In this document: in pieces, positions 11,108 to 19,500 of the stretch
Layout of the letters: every line of letters begins with the position of its first letter
How positions within the stretch are numbered: position 1 is the first letter of the stretch
From: Gnetum montanum
Taxonomy: Eukaryota > Streptophyta > Gnetopsida > Gnetales > Gnetaceae
Direction of reading: 5' to 3'
Assembly: GCA_015680685.1 (NCBI GenBank)
Contig: MNCI01004594.1
Span: 180,346-212,451, forward strand
DNA: 32,106 bases
Notes under the pieces: generated by a model
What the model was told of the DNA's origin: nothing
Database searches by the model: none
Seen by the model: only the letters and a program-made list of their open reading frames with translations
Position numbers and translations under genes: made by a program

Positions 11108-11400
11108 ATGAAAAAAATATTATTAAAAGAGAGAATAAAAGGTAATAAATAGAGTGGAAATAACATGTTATTTAGGATTTTCTTAGAAAAAATAAAAAAA
11201 TATCTTTAAGAAAAAAAAGTGAAATTCAGAGTCAATTATAGGCTTTGTCACATAATAGAGTGCTAACTTGTTTTCATTGGTGCTATTTCTTGACAAGAAG
11301 ACCTAGAGGAAATTATTGAGACTTTTTCATGTGTAGACATATTTTTTGTAAGAAAGCTCATGCTTGCTTATTGCTTAGTATAAGAAAATCTAGCTCGTAG
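11108..11400 (+). pseudogene. rps14: plastid ribosomal protein S14 pseudogene
   Basis: It lies in the expected place downstream of psaB. The start at 11108 is followed by a Lys/Arg-rich run resembling the S14 N-terminus (with one small deletion), then YHVI, then CYFLTRRPRGNY (about 11281-11316), RHIF, and KKAHACLLLS..KSSS ending in TAG at 11398-11400. At 293 bp it is about 10 bp short of the usual length. Frameshifts and stops make it non-functional. Confidence 0.88.
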
Positions 11401-11601
11401 ACTCCACATGGTTATATTCCAAGTCTACCTCTAAAAATCCAATGTGATAAAGAAACTTTTATTGTACCCTTTTTGAAAGAGAAGGGATAGTAAGGGAATA
11501 TAAGTAAAGTATATGTACTTTATTTTGCTAAACATGCTTTCCATTTGGGGTACTTTTATTTCTTTAGATGAGTTTAAAGAGAAATAAAAATATGACTTTT
11601 A

Positions 11602-11674
11602 CAAAAAGTAGAGTACCCTAGTAGCTCACAAGACTTATAACCTTGAGGTCATGGGTTCAAATCCTATCACCGTT
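11602..11674 (+). pseudogene. trnfM-CAU: plastid initiator tRNA-Met (CAU) pseudogene
   Basis: A 73-bp stretch closely matches plastid trnfM in its central part: GTAGCTCACAAGACTTATAACCTT and GAGGTCATGGGTTCAAATCC (T arm intact). The CAT anticodon now reads TAT within ACTTATAAC, and the acceptor ends no longer pair (CAAAAAG versus CACCGTTA). It is downstream of rps14 on the same strand, as in plastids. Confidence 0.9.
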
Positions 11675-11681
11675 AGAATAA

Positions 11682-11694
11682 GGGGGGGGGGGGG
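11682..11694 (+). repeat. G13 homopolymer
   Basis: Thirteen consecutive G residues lie just after the trnfM remnant. Length is likely unstable and error-prone in sequencing. The following 320 bp up to trnG (11695-12018) shows no gene and is taken as decayed plastid spacer. Confidence 0.9.
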
Positions 11695-12018
11695 TCAGAC
11701 CCCGAAAAGAAGTTCTATTGATATTAACAGTGTATCAGTTACATTAACCTGAACAAGTCATAGGGTTAAGGGGAAAGGGGAAGCTGAGAGCATTATGCAT
11801 GAAACTTGGACTAGCCTTATAAATAAGCAAGTATTAAGGGAGGAAACCCAAATTGGGGAACCACCAAACATCCACCCATGCTGACTTGTTACAAGATAGA
11901 AGGACAGAATTAGATAAAAGCTTAATTGGAATTAAGCATAATAAACAAAAGTTTAAAAACTATCAAAAATAAAAAAAATAAGGTGGATAAATATTAGTAT
12001 AGCATTAATTAGTGTTAG

Positions 12019-12089
12019 TACATATAGCGGGAATCCAACCTATGTCTTTTCATTGGTAAAGAGGAAGTTTTTCATTCAATCATATCCTC
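12019..12089 (-). pseudogene. trnG-GCC: plastid tRNA-Gly (GCC) pseudogene
   Basis: The plus strand shows TAGCGGGAATCCAACC, then TGTCTTTTCATTGGTAAAGA and TTCATTCAATCATATCC, the reverse complement of plastid trnG-GCC with scattered substitutions. The anticodon triplet, GGC on this strand in the plastid gene, reads GGT (TTGGTAAAG). The minus-strand placement after trnfM matches plastid gene order. Confidence 0.87.
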
Positions 12090-12259
12090 AAATCAGATTT
12101 AGTCAAATTAGTAGCAGTAAAAAAGCCTTTTCAACCAAATCCCACAAGGTGTTTTTTTAGCTTTTTTGGCTTTAATAAACTATTTTTGGAGTTGGAAAGA
12201 AGGAAGGAGGTAGGAAGGGTATGTGCTAAAATGAAAATGCTTTGATTTGGAATTTAGTT

Positions 12260-12444
12260 TTAAAAATGAAAGAATTAAGGATATCCATAAAAATGATTAA
12301 TGTAATCCATAATCGATAATCAAAAATATACTATTTTTATTATTTTATCAACCATCTAGCGAGGAAAACACAATGGGTGCATCATTAATTAGTAAAATGA
12401 ATTGTGATTAAAGCAAACGTACTCAATTAAAAAGTAGTAGTCAT
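12260..12444 (-). pseudogene. psbZ: photosystem II protein Z pseudogene
   Basis: Read on the minus strand, the ATG at 12442-12444 begins a small membrane-protein frame whose segments align with psbZ: the N-terminal helix region, then P..VFSS..GW near 12350-12380, and a second helix toward 12262. About 185 bp remains against the usual 189 bp, with at least one single-base deletion near the stop. In plastids PsbZ helps link photosystem II to its antenna. Here it is broken. Neighbours trnG and trnS agree with plastid order. Confidence 0.82.
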
Positions 12445-12683
12445 CTTTTTAAAAAATGATTTCTTCAAAGTAAATATTTTCTACATAAATAGGTTAGAAA
12501 TAAGATGTCTTTATATTACTAGCTTATTTTACCACCTAATCCTAAATTTTTTTATGTAGACTTAAAAATTGAATGATTAGACTGAGACAATCATTTTTTT
12601 TTTTGCAAACTAAAAATTAATATTTTTCACTATATAATGTATTTTTTAAAGGATATTCTAAGCATAAAATATCCTCTCATGGA

Positions 12684-12768
12684 AGAGAGATGGCTGAGTG
12701 GTTTATGGCTCTAAGCTTAAAAATTGGCATAGTGAAAACTATTAAGGGTTTTAATTCCTCTCTCTTCT
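12684..12768 (+). pseudogene. trnS-UGA: plastid tRNA-Ser (UGA) pseudogene
   Basis: The stretch AGAGAGATGGCTGAGTGGTT, then TATGGCTC, the long variable arm TAGTGAAAACTA and the 3' part AAGGGTTTTAATTCCTCTCT match plastid trnS-UGA. The anticodon loop CTTGAAA now reads CTTAAAA, so the UGA anticodon is lost. Orientation opposite to psbZ matches the plastid. Confidence 0.9.
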
Positions 12769-12801
12769 TTTATTTTTTGTTCATTGTATCAAATGTTTTT
12801 T

Positions 12802-13025
12802 CAAGTTAAGAGGAGTCATAAAAAGAACAAGTTCTAAATCAACGTAGTAGTAAAAAGTAAAGTAATATTTTTGGTTGGTTCCAAACAAACAAAGGAAGGA
12901 GCGTAATGGTGAAATAAACCTTGAAGTGGAGTGTTGGTTTCTCAAAAACATTACTGAGTAGCCAACACTTTGAAGCATGAAGCATAAAGACTACATCAAT
13001 TAGGGAACATGTCATTGCCATACTG
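12802..13025 (-). pseudogene. psbC: photosystem II CP43 C-terminal remnant
   Basis: The minus-strand frame ends VDLELVLFMTPLN, matching the conserved CP43 C-terminus; the normal stop after Asn is changed (codon at 12802-12804). Further upstream on the minus strand, around 12940-13010, DNA similarity continues through the segment encoding the region near SWLATS, with indels between. Beyond about 13030 I cannot follow it, so only the last 70 or so codons are visible. It completes the trnS-psbC order of the plastid. Confidence 0.75.
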
Positions 13026-13030
13026 TAACC

Positions 13031-13833
13031 ATGATGTCAAGATGTGGAATTCATTGTTAACCCTTGTGACCATTCCCTTGTAATCAAATATAACTTTTGT
13101 CCCATATCACTTCATCATAACCTTATCTCATCATCACAAGCACTCTTTGGCATGGTTCAATAACTACAAAATTGAGTGTAGAGAGGAAACATTGGTGATG
13201 GACCTGTGGTGATGTTTTATATTCTTGGTTGATGTCTCTTGGGTCAATCCTCAAAACATCAACAAAGAGGGGCAAATCAAACACCACCAAGAAAATTCAT
13301 GTTGCATTATAAACTTCACCATTAAAATGAAGTCTTTATTTCATTGTAAAATGTGAGGTTTGTAGTTCATGGGCTACAATCTTGCATAATTTAACTTTTT
13401 GAGGTTGAAAAATGCCTCATAAGTTATTATTTCCTTTACTCCCTAAGAGGAAAAATCTAGTTTAAGTATATATCTAGGTTTGGGGGGAGGGTTAGTGGGG
13501 TAGGGCTGAAAATGCCTTGGGAGTTGCCAAATTTTGGTTTTTCATTGGTTCTATATTTGCCAATGCAAAAACTATGCTAGAACCACCTAAAGCTAATGTA
13601 GCAATTGTTGGACTTTAATTTTCATAGTAAGGCCAACATAGTTTTCATGAGACTCATCGTAGCGTTTTAAGGCTAATGTAATTTTGGTGAAGCCAACATA
13701 GTTTTCAAAGCCTATTTAATTTTTATAGCACTTAGCATAGTTTTAATGGCCTTGGTGCATCAAACTTACCATAAGTGAAAAACTATATTGGACTTGATGT
13801 CCTTCCACACCTTCAAATTACATCAATTTGTTA
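13031..13833. other. unassigned DNA between plastid insert and element 3
   Basis: No gene was recognised. Weak short repeats of GGCCAACATAGTTTTCA type occur at about 13632-13710. Part of the left side may be further decayed psbC. Confidence 0.4.
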
Positions 13834-13838
13834 GCAAT
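13834..13838. repeat. target-site duplication of element 3 (left)
   Basis: GCAAT lies directly before the LTR end at 13839 and is repeated at 30504-30508 directly after the other LTR end. A perfect 5-bp match is the standard length for Ty3/gypsy integration. Confidence 0.88.
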
Positions 13839-14776
13839 TGACGAGCAGCAAGGTACCCCTATGCTCAACCATATGAATACAAGCGTTTCACGCATGATGA
13901 GGTTGAATTCCAAGGACTAAGTGATTATGCACCCTTGTGGAACAAGGATGGGTTGGTTGATCGTTATCTTCCCAAGCTTACCTGTATGTCACGATTGTAT
14001 GGTTAAGTAAGCTTGAGGCATATGATTTTTATAGCTTTTATGTTTTTATGTCCTATGCTAGTAGGGAAGGAGAGAGGTAACTAAGTGAATAACTAACTTA
14101 ACTACTCATTAACTAAGTTCTAACTAATCCTAACACCAACATCCATTCCCACTTGATATACACATCCTAAACTAGTGCAACACTGCTAGGATTACCAAAT
14201 GCTAATCATTACTAGGTTACCAAGCGTTACACACATGCTTGAAGTGGTCGTGCTTGTGTAATTTAATGATTTGCTTAATTGATCAAAATAAATTGTTGTG
14301 CTAATAAAAGAAATTTAAAGTGCATAAAATAAAATAAAATAAAATAAATGCATAAGAAAATAAAATAAAAGAAATGTGTAAGAAAACAAATCTCAAGTGC
14401 TGCAAGGATGAATCGAAAAGCTCATCTTTATTGCCATACACAAGGTGTGCTAAGGTACACAATCATTGAATAAAGGTCTGTCCACACTCAGATCTCCTAC
14501 TGTGGGCATTGGAAAATACTCTAACTTTCAAAAAAACTACAAGAGTTTTGCTAGTTGACTGCTAAAATACTTCCTTCTCAATTGTGTGCCTAGGCACTAT
14601 ATTTATAGGCTTGGGAGCAACTACTCTAATAATTAGTGTAACTGCTCTAATAATTAGAATAAGTACTAAAGTAACCGCTAGAGTAACCACTCTAATAATT
14701 AGAATAACTACTAGAGTAACCACTCTAATAATTAGAGTAACTACTAGAGTAACCACTAGAGTAACTGCTCTCATCA
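13839..14776 (-). repeat. 3' LTR of element 3
   Basis: This 938-bp LTR starts TGATGAG at 14776 (minus strand) and ends near 13839, where the expected CTCATCA end is mutated (TGACGAG on the plus strand). The TATA box (ATTTATA on plus) is at 14601-14607. The poly(A) signal AATAAAG is at 14432-14426 on the minus strand. U3 (14618-14770) is filled with tandem copies of an ACTCTAATAATTAGAGTAAC-like unit, unlike the GATATC array of elements 1 and 2. Confidence 0.88.
14618..14770 (-). repeat. U3 tandem palindromic array, CTCTAATAATTAGAG type
   Basis: There are seven or more units alternating near-palindromic CTCTAATAATTAGAG cores with GTAAC(T/C)(A/G)CTAGAGTAACC linkers, between the LTR start and the TATA box. 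The array also creates two repetitive open frames, one on each strand, that are not genes. A shorter version is present in the 5' LTR at 30386-30500. Confidence 0.9.
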
Positions 14777-15094
14777 TACCCACATGACTAAATGAAAACT
14801 CATCCTCAAGTATAGAAGAAAAGAAACAGGTTCTTTATAAAATATTGGGAAGGTATGAGATTATTGACTAACTAAAAACTAATGGTGGAACGAGATGATA
14901 GACTCAACGTGCCTAGTGAATGGATCAATAAGCATATTACAACATTAGTGTTCATGACCATTGTGTTGAACACTCGTACATAAATGACATTCAAGCCTTC
15001 ATTTGCCAGCTTGTAGAGAAAGAGAGAGAAAGAAAATAAAGTGTATTTCCACCAATGCTAAGATTGTGCCTTCCATTGTTTATCCATAGCCATG
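14777..15094 (-). other. element 3, outer part of 3' non-coding region
   Basis: This joins 22470-24130 once element 2 and one copy of CCATG are removed. The reverse complement aligns with 3900-4213 of element 1, including the pyrimidine tract (15016-15036 here) and the G-rich plus-strand primer site (TACCCACAT on plus, 14777-14785). Confidence 0.85.
15090..15094. repeat. target-site duplication of element 2 (left)
   Basis: CCATG directly precedes the TGATGAG start of the 5' LTR and recurs at 22465-22469 after the 3' LTR. Confidence 0.93.
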
Positions 15095-16041
15095 TGATGA
15101 GACACGATATCACATGCACTGAGATATCACGTTGTCCCCTGCGATATTGTGTACACGATATCGTGGTCCATCACCAAATCTATAAATAAGAGGTAACACT
15201 CCCCTCATTTCTTATCCTAGGCTTAAAGTAGGAAAACTATGGCAGTTTAATCACTCTAGAGATAGAATATTTTCCATGTGCCCGCAGTAGGAGTCCCCAA
15301 GTGAACAGATCTTTATTCGAGCAGCTTTGTACCTGAACACAAGTTTTGTACAGCAATAAAGACGAGCTTTGTGGATAAACCTTGCAGTGCATGGAATAGG
15401 ATTTATTACTTCTTATTTATTACATGTTATTTATTACCTGCATTAGCGCGGCATGAGTATGAATTGATTACGAGCATTGACGAATGTGTACGGCTAATCA
15501 AGGAATCGGTTGCTCATCACGATTAGTCTCTCTTACCCTCAACTCCTAGAATGCGGGATGAGTATGACTTGATTACGAGCATCTACAGATGTGTACGACT
15601 AGTCAAGGAATCGGCTGCTCATCACGTCTAGGCTAATCAGGTGCCTCAGTACCACCACTTCGAGCATGTGCATTATGTGTGGTGATCTTAGAAATGATTA
15701 GCATTTGCTAGCCACAGTTGTATAGTTTAGGGTATGTACGGTAAGTGGGAACATATGCTGACACTAGTTAATTTAGACTTAGTTCTTAGTTAGAGTTAGT
15801 TAGCTCTCTCAACCCTTCACCTTGATAGCACAGGAGAAAAACCATAAAAGACCATAAAAATCATATACCTTGGACTTACTTAACCATACACCATGACAAC
15901 AACAAGTCTGGGAAGGCAATGAATGATTAACCCCAAGTGTTCCATGGGGCGTTTAGGCATTTAGTTTGCCGAGTTCAATTGGATCGTGCGTGCTACACTC
16001 GTTTCGTATGGTTGAGTGTAGGGGTACCTCGCCACTCATCA
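15095..16041 (+). repeat. 5' LTR of element 2
   Basis: This 947-bp LTR runs TGATGAG to CACTCATCA. U3 has three GATATC palindromes, one fewer cluster than the 3' LTR. The TATA box (TATAAATAAG) is at 15181. The hairpin arms TCTTTATT (15310-15317) and AATAAAGA (15355-15362) enclose the poly(A) signal. An imperfect 76-bp repeat (about 15450-15526 and 15555-15631) lies in the downstream half. It is followed by the primer site. Confidence 0.95.
15450..15631 (+). repeat. imperfect internal 76-bp repeat in LTR
   Basis: Two units beginning (G)ATGAGTATGA and ending TGCTCATCACG.. are separated by about 28 bp. The same pair occurs in the 3' LTR at about 21870-21945 and 21975-22050 but not in the LTRs of elements 1 and 3, so it is specific to this copy's lineage. 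Confidence 0.85.
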
Positions 16042-16042
16042 T

Positions 16043-16060
16043 TGGCACCGTTGCCGGGGA
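16043..16060 (+). promoter_or_regulatory. primer-binding site for tRNA-Asp
   Basis: TGGCACCGTTGCCGGGGA begins one base after the LTR and is complementary to the 3' end of plant tRNA-Asp with one mismatch (an A in place of G at the fifth base). This primer is used by many plant Athila/Tat-type elements. It starts minus-strand cDNA synthesis. Confidence 0.93.
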
Positions 16061-16184
16061 CTAAGTTTTGTACGCCATATAGAACATAAGGGATATCACT
16101 CACATTGTTGTGAGCCTTAACGAACCTTCAGGTTAATCAAAAGAGAAAAAAATTATATAGTGGTAAATTAGCACACCGATAAAA

Positions 16185-18106
16185 ATGCCTTCTTCTCATA
16201 AGAGCATCTCACCACCTAAGGACGACACACGAGACAGTCGGCAAGATAAAACACATAACCAAAATCAGCCAAGTCCTAAAAAATATAAGATGACATATAC
16301 TCATCCTGATGAGTATATTCTAGATTTTAGTTTTATCCTCCATCAAGACGAGTAGCTGTGATGGAGGGATTTGCAAGGTAACATTGTGTTACCCCCAGAT
16401 TGATTAATCCCTCAGATGCTTTTCCGTGCCTTGGCACAGATAAGCATCCAAGAATTATTTGCTAAATACATTGCGGAAGAATTTGACATGAGGGATTATT
16501 ATCCCACAGATGCCCAACGTATGAGAGACTTAAGGTAGGAGAGCCAACATACACTGCTGAAGGGCAAGGTCCTACACATCCTTAGAGAAATAGGAGATGA
16601 GGAACCTCTTATCATGGGTTCTTTANACACATCCTTAGAGAAATAGGAGATGAGGAACCTCTTATCATGGGTTCTTTAGCAAAAGATGTTCCCCCTCCTA
16701 ATGATGATGAGGAGGTTGGGTATCAGAACCTATGATCAACGATACATATCCCTAGTTTTGATGCCCATTTACACCAACTGTTCATAGGGGGAACAACCAC
16801 TTATGCTAAGGACGGGCACTTAGATCGTCACCACGATCAGGGCCATAGCAGCCAAAGAGAAGGCAAGAAACATCATCATGGTGATGGTTCCCCTTCTTCT
16901 TCCCCTTATTCACATGACTAATCCTCTCCTTCCACATCTGGGCACAGCCACCATGAACATAAAGGTGAGGATAAAAGTAAGAAGGATGAAAGACCTCGAC
17001 GGGAAAGTCAAGAGAGAGGACAAGGGCAAGGATGTAAGGAGAGTAGGGAACAATGCTGACATCACAAGCATCATGAAAGAGACGATCATGACTAGCCCCT
17101 ACTCATAACCCAAAGTATGCTTGACATAATGGAGGTAGTTAGGATTCCCATAAGGCATTTAAAGGATAACCAGATCAAGCGTTTAGACATGAATAACATC
17201 CCACAATTTGAAGGGGGATATAGTGCTGATCCGCAAAATCATTTATGGGAATTCCACGATGCGTGTGCCTTGTAGAATATAGAAAATAAGTGGAAAAAAC
17301 TTAAGTTGTTCCCAAGGACACTCACCAAGGAAGCAGAGAGCTGGTACTAGTCCTTAGACCTGGAAACCATCAAGAGGTGGAGTACGATGCTAGAACTCTT
17401 CACCAAAAAGTATCAAACATACTCTAGAGTGTTCAATTTGCGTAAGCAGATCCAAGGCTAGAAGTAAGGTACACATGAAACCTTGTATGCTACCATGGCC
17501 CACTACTACATATTGTTACATCATTGCCCAGGCCGTGGGTACACTCAGCAGGATCAACTTCGCCACATCGTGGATGGGCTAAGGCATGAAACTAGAAGAA
17601 CCCTTGGAACTTATGCCCAAGGGAGACTCTCATAACTTAGAGCCCATGAAGTACATAGCTTGTTGGAATAAGTAGCAAAAGAAGAAGGTGAGCTACGCAA
17701 AAGGGAAAGTGCAGAAGAGTACAACCGCGATCCCTCCCTTCGAAAGAAGGGAGTGAAGTTTTGTGATGAAGAGGATGAGTCATCACTTGAAGAGTTGGTG
17801 AACCAAAAAACCTTGCAGATCCAAAAGTTGACAACAAAAATAGTGGCTAAGGTAGATGACGTATGGAGTCCCTTAGACTCTAAAATTGAAACTATCTTAA
17901 AAATTGTAGAAGAGTCTAAGGTAGAACAAAGTAGTGACAAAGTTAAGAAAAAGTGGAGAGATTTAGGCCCTGCACATAACAAGGGTAAGGAAAAAATCAC
18001 TAACTCCGATGTGGCTATGGACTTTGACATAGACGATGACGGTGGATGTGAGATCTGCCACTATGACCATCCTAAGGGATGTTGCTCCATCATCTCACAT
18101 CTATAG
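16185..18106 (+). pseudogene. gag (capsid/nucleocapsid) of element 2, broken
   Basis: Gag builds the virus-like particle. The likely start is ATG 16185, the first after the primer site (MPSSHKSISPP..). A capsid-type Retrotrans_gag segment is visible at about 17190-17460: NNIPQFEGGY, DPQNHLWEFHDAC, KLFPRTLTKEAESWY and FTKKYQ. A charged His/Ser/Lys-rich stretch precedes it (about 16830-17080) and a Glu/Lys-rich stretch follows (17753-18000). A degenerate zinc knuckle, CEICHYDHPKGC, lies near 18048-18083; its spacing is shorter than the usual CCHC. Several stops (for example in the first 55 codons) and frame changes interrupt it. A single N and a 52-bp repeat at 16574-16678 also disrupt the frame and are probably an assembly artefact. 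Confidence 0.85.
16574..16678 (+). repeat. 52-bp identical duplication around a single N
   Basis: 16574-16625 and 16627-16678 are identical and separated by the only ambiguous base in the window (N at 16626). Perfect identity inside an element whose LTRs differ by about 9 percent argues for two overlapping contig ends joined without merging. Confidence 0.9.
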
Positions 18107-18810
18107 GAGTCTGGGGTGTATGCGCTTAATCTAAGACTCAACCAACGAAAAACACTCTAAAGGTTGCCTTATCCACAAGGTAATCCAAGGTAGTTCCACC
18201 AACCACTAACGTATTATCCAAGTGGAACTCCACCATAGCCCATCGGATAGCATCAGTAGTGGCAATACCCACAGTCATGGGGGATTCCATCGCCAAAACA
18301 TCAGTACCCTTATTGGCAGCCTAACCGTTATGGATATTATGTGCAGCAGCTGATTTCTCCAAGTGACTCTATGAGTCACTCAAACCCCAATCATCACTAC
18401 CAAGTTTGGGAGTACTTTAGAAGGACTCCTTCTCCTCTGAGAGACACTCCATACCCACACCATCCTCCTAATCCATCTGCACCTCTTCCACCACAAGTAG
18501 TTCCCATAACACCTCTTGCTCCAAAAATGCAAGGGGAACTTCCTTCTCAACCGTAGCAACATCATGCTGCAAGAGCTGTAAATATCCAACCTGCTGTTGG
18601 TTCTGACAAATGTAAAAAGAGAAGATCTTACTTTAGAACCAAAAGCCTAGACAAAATCTCACAACAACAAGCAGTTGGGCCCATGTACACTCCTCCACCA
18701 TCTAATACTTCAGAGAACCCTTTAGTCAAACAGAGCATAATGCATATGGTTATGTTAACGCATACTATAACTAACTAGATCAAGATGGGCCACCTTCCCA
18801 GGAAACTAAT
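18107..18810 (+). other. gag-protease linker of element 2
   Basis: The reading frames are broken. One (18341-18556) is rich in Pro, Ser and His (SPLRDTPYPHHPPNPSAPLP), a low-complexity linker between gag and protease. A homologous minus-strand stretch occurs in element 3 (about 27930-28440). No domain is recognised. Confidence 0.6.
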
Positions 18811-19230
18811 TGACCCTGGGAGTCCCTTAATCTATTTATAAATTTCCAGGAAAAAACCACATAGGGCTCTTCTTGACTTAGGTTCTAGAGTCAACTTAAT
18901 ATCATGTGAGATGTACCATGCTTGGAACCTACCACAGCTTAAGAAGAGCAACATTAAACTAGAGCTGGAAGACCAACCCATCACCATTTCCTTGGGATTG
19001 GTGGAGGACATCATTACCACTGTGTGTGGTTGGTGTTACTCAGCTAATTTTCTGGTGATTGAAGTGAAAAACAATGAAGGGGACTTCCCAATTATAATGG
19101 AAAGGGCATGGCTAAGTATAGTAGCCACATGCCTTAGGATCTGTGATCTTTCCTTAGAAATCTCTAAGATAAACATATGTGGAAAGATCAAGAAGAGGAA
19201 AGTTCCATGCATCACATACAGTGATTCATC
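18811..19230 (+). pseudogene. retropepsin-like protease of element 2, broken
   Basis: Aspartic protease of the retroelement, which would cleave the polyprotein. It is preceded by PGSPLIYL. The active-site region reads ALLDLGSRVNLIS (about 18866-18904), with Asp-Leu-Gly where Asp-Ser/Thr-Gly or the plant Athila-type Asp-Leu-Gly-Ala is expected. Downstream come the flap-like ITISLGLVEDI, the NFLVI strand and the ILGRPFL-equivalent IIMERAWLS (about 19096-19122). An in-frame stop lies ahead of the active site. The frame from 18911 remains open to 19381. Element 3 has the matching segment at 27195-27740. Confidence 0.83.
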
Positions 19231-19500
19231 GGGTGATGACATGGAGGAAATGCCTCCATGCAACAAGTGTGCCCATGAAACTTTGAAACAAAGATGCCTG
19301 AATGTAGCAACCACACAACCAGTAGTAGACACCCCATGGTTGATAGCTACTAGAAGGAGCAGAAAAATATGCATGGAATGAACTGAGGAAACCCATGCCA
19401 ACAATGAAGGCATAGACGAATATGAACATCACCAACTTCCATCCCTCAATCTAAGATCATCAATTGGGAGAAGTTGGACATGTTTAAGAAATTTAAATAG

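Larger units (their letters stand above)
6383..13030 (+). other. nuclear plastid DNA insert (NUPT), psaA to psbC
   Basis: Eight plastid genes appear in the order and relative strands normal for seed-plant plastids: psaA, psaB, rps14 and trnfM (+), trnG-GCC and psbZ (-), trnS-UGA (+), psbC 3' end (-). Spacing is close to plastid spacing. Every protein gene carries stops and frameshifts, and most changes are toward A/T, so this is old plastid DNA in the nucleus and not plastid contamination of the assembly. The left edge coincides with, or lies a little upstream of, the psaA start. The right edge is uncertain to within about 100 bp inside psbC. Confidence 0.93.

Noticed and set aside
11602-12768. 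trnfM, trnG and trnS as working tRNA genes
   Set aside because: Acceptor stems no longer pair and anticodons are altered; they belong to the decayed plastid block.
6383-13030. Plastid contamination or a mis-assembled plastid contig
   Set aside because: Every gene carries many stops and frameshifts, and the block lies between nuclear retrotransposons.
14618-14770. CRISPR-like array
   Set aside because: Units are contiguous near-palindromes without unique spacers, and they sit in an LTR U3 of a plant retrotransposon.
14562-14787. Repetitive open frames of 67 and 73 codons on both strands
   Set aside because: They are translations of the U3 tandem array; the Thr/Val/Ile pattern is a by-product of the repeat.
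17611-18030. 139-codon minus-strand frame
   Set aside because: It lies antisense to the gag Glu/Lys-rich region, whose plus-strand frame (17753-18106) has gag homology in element 3.
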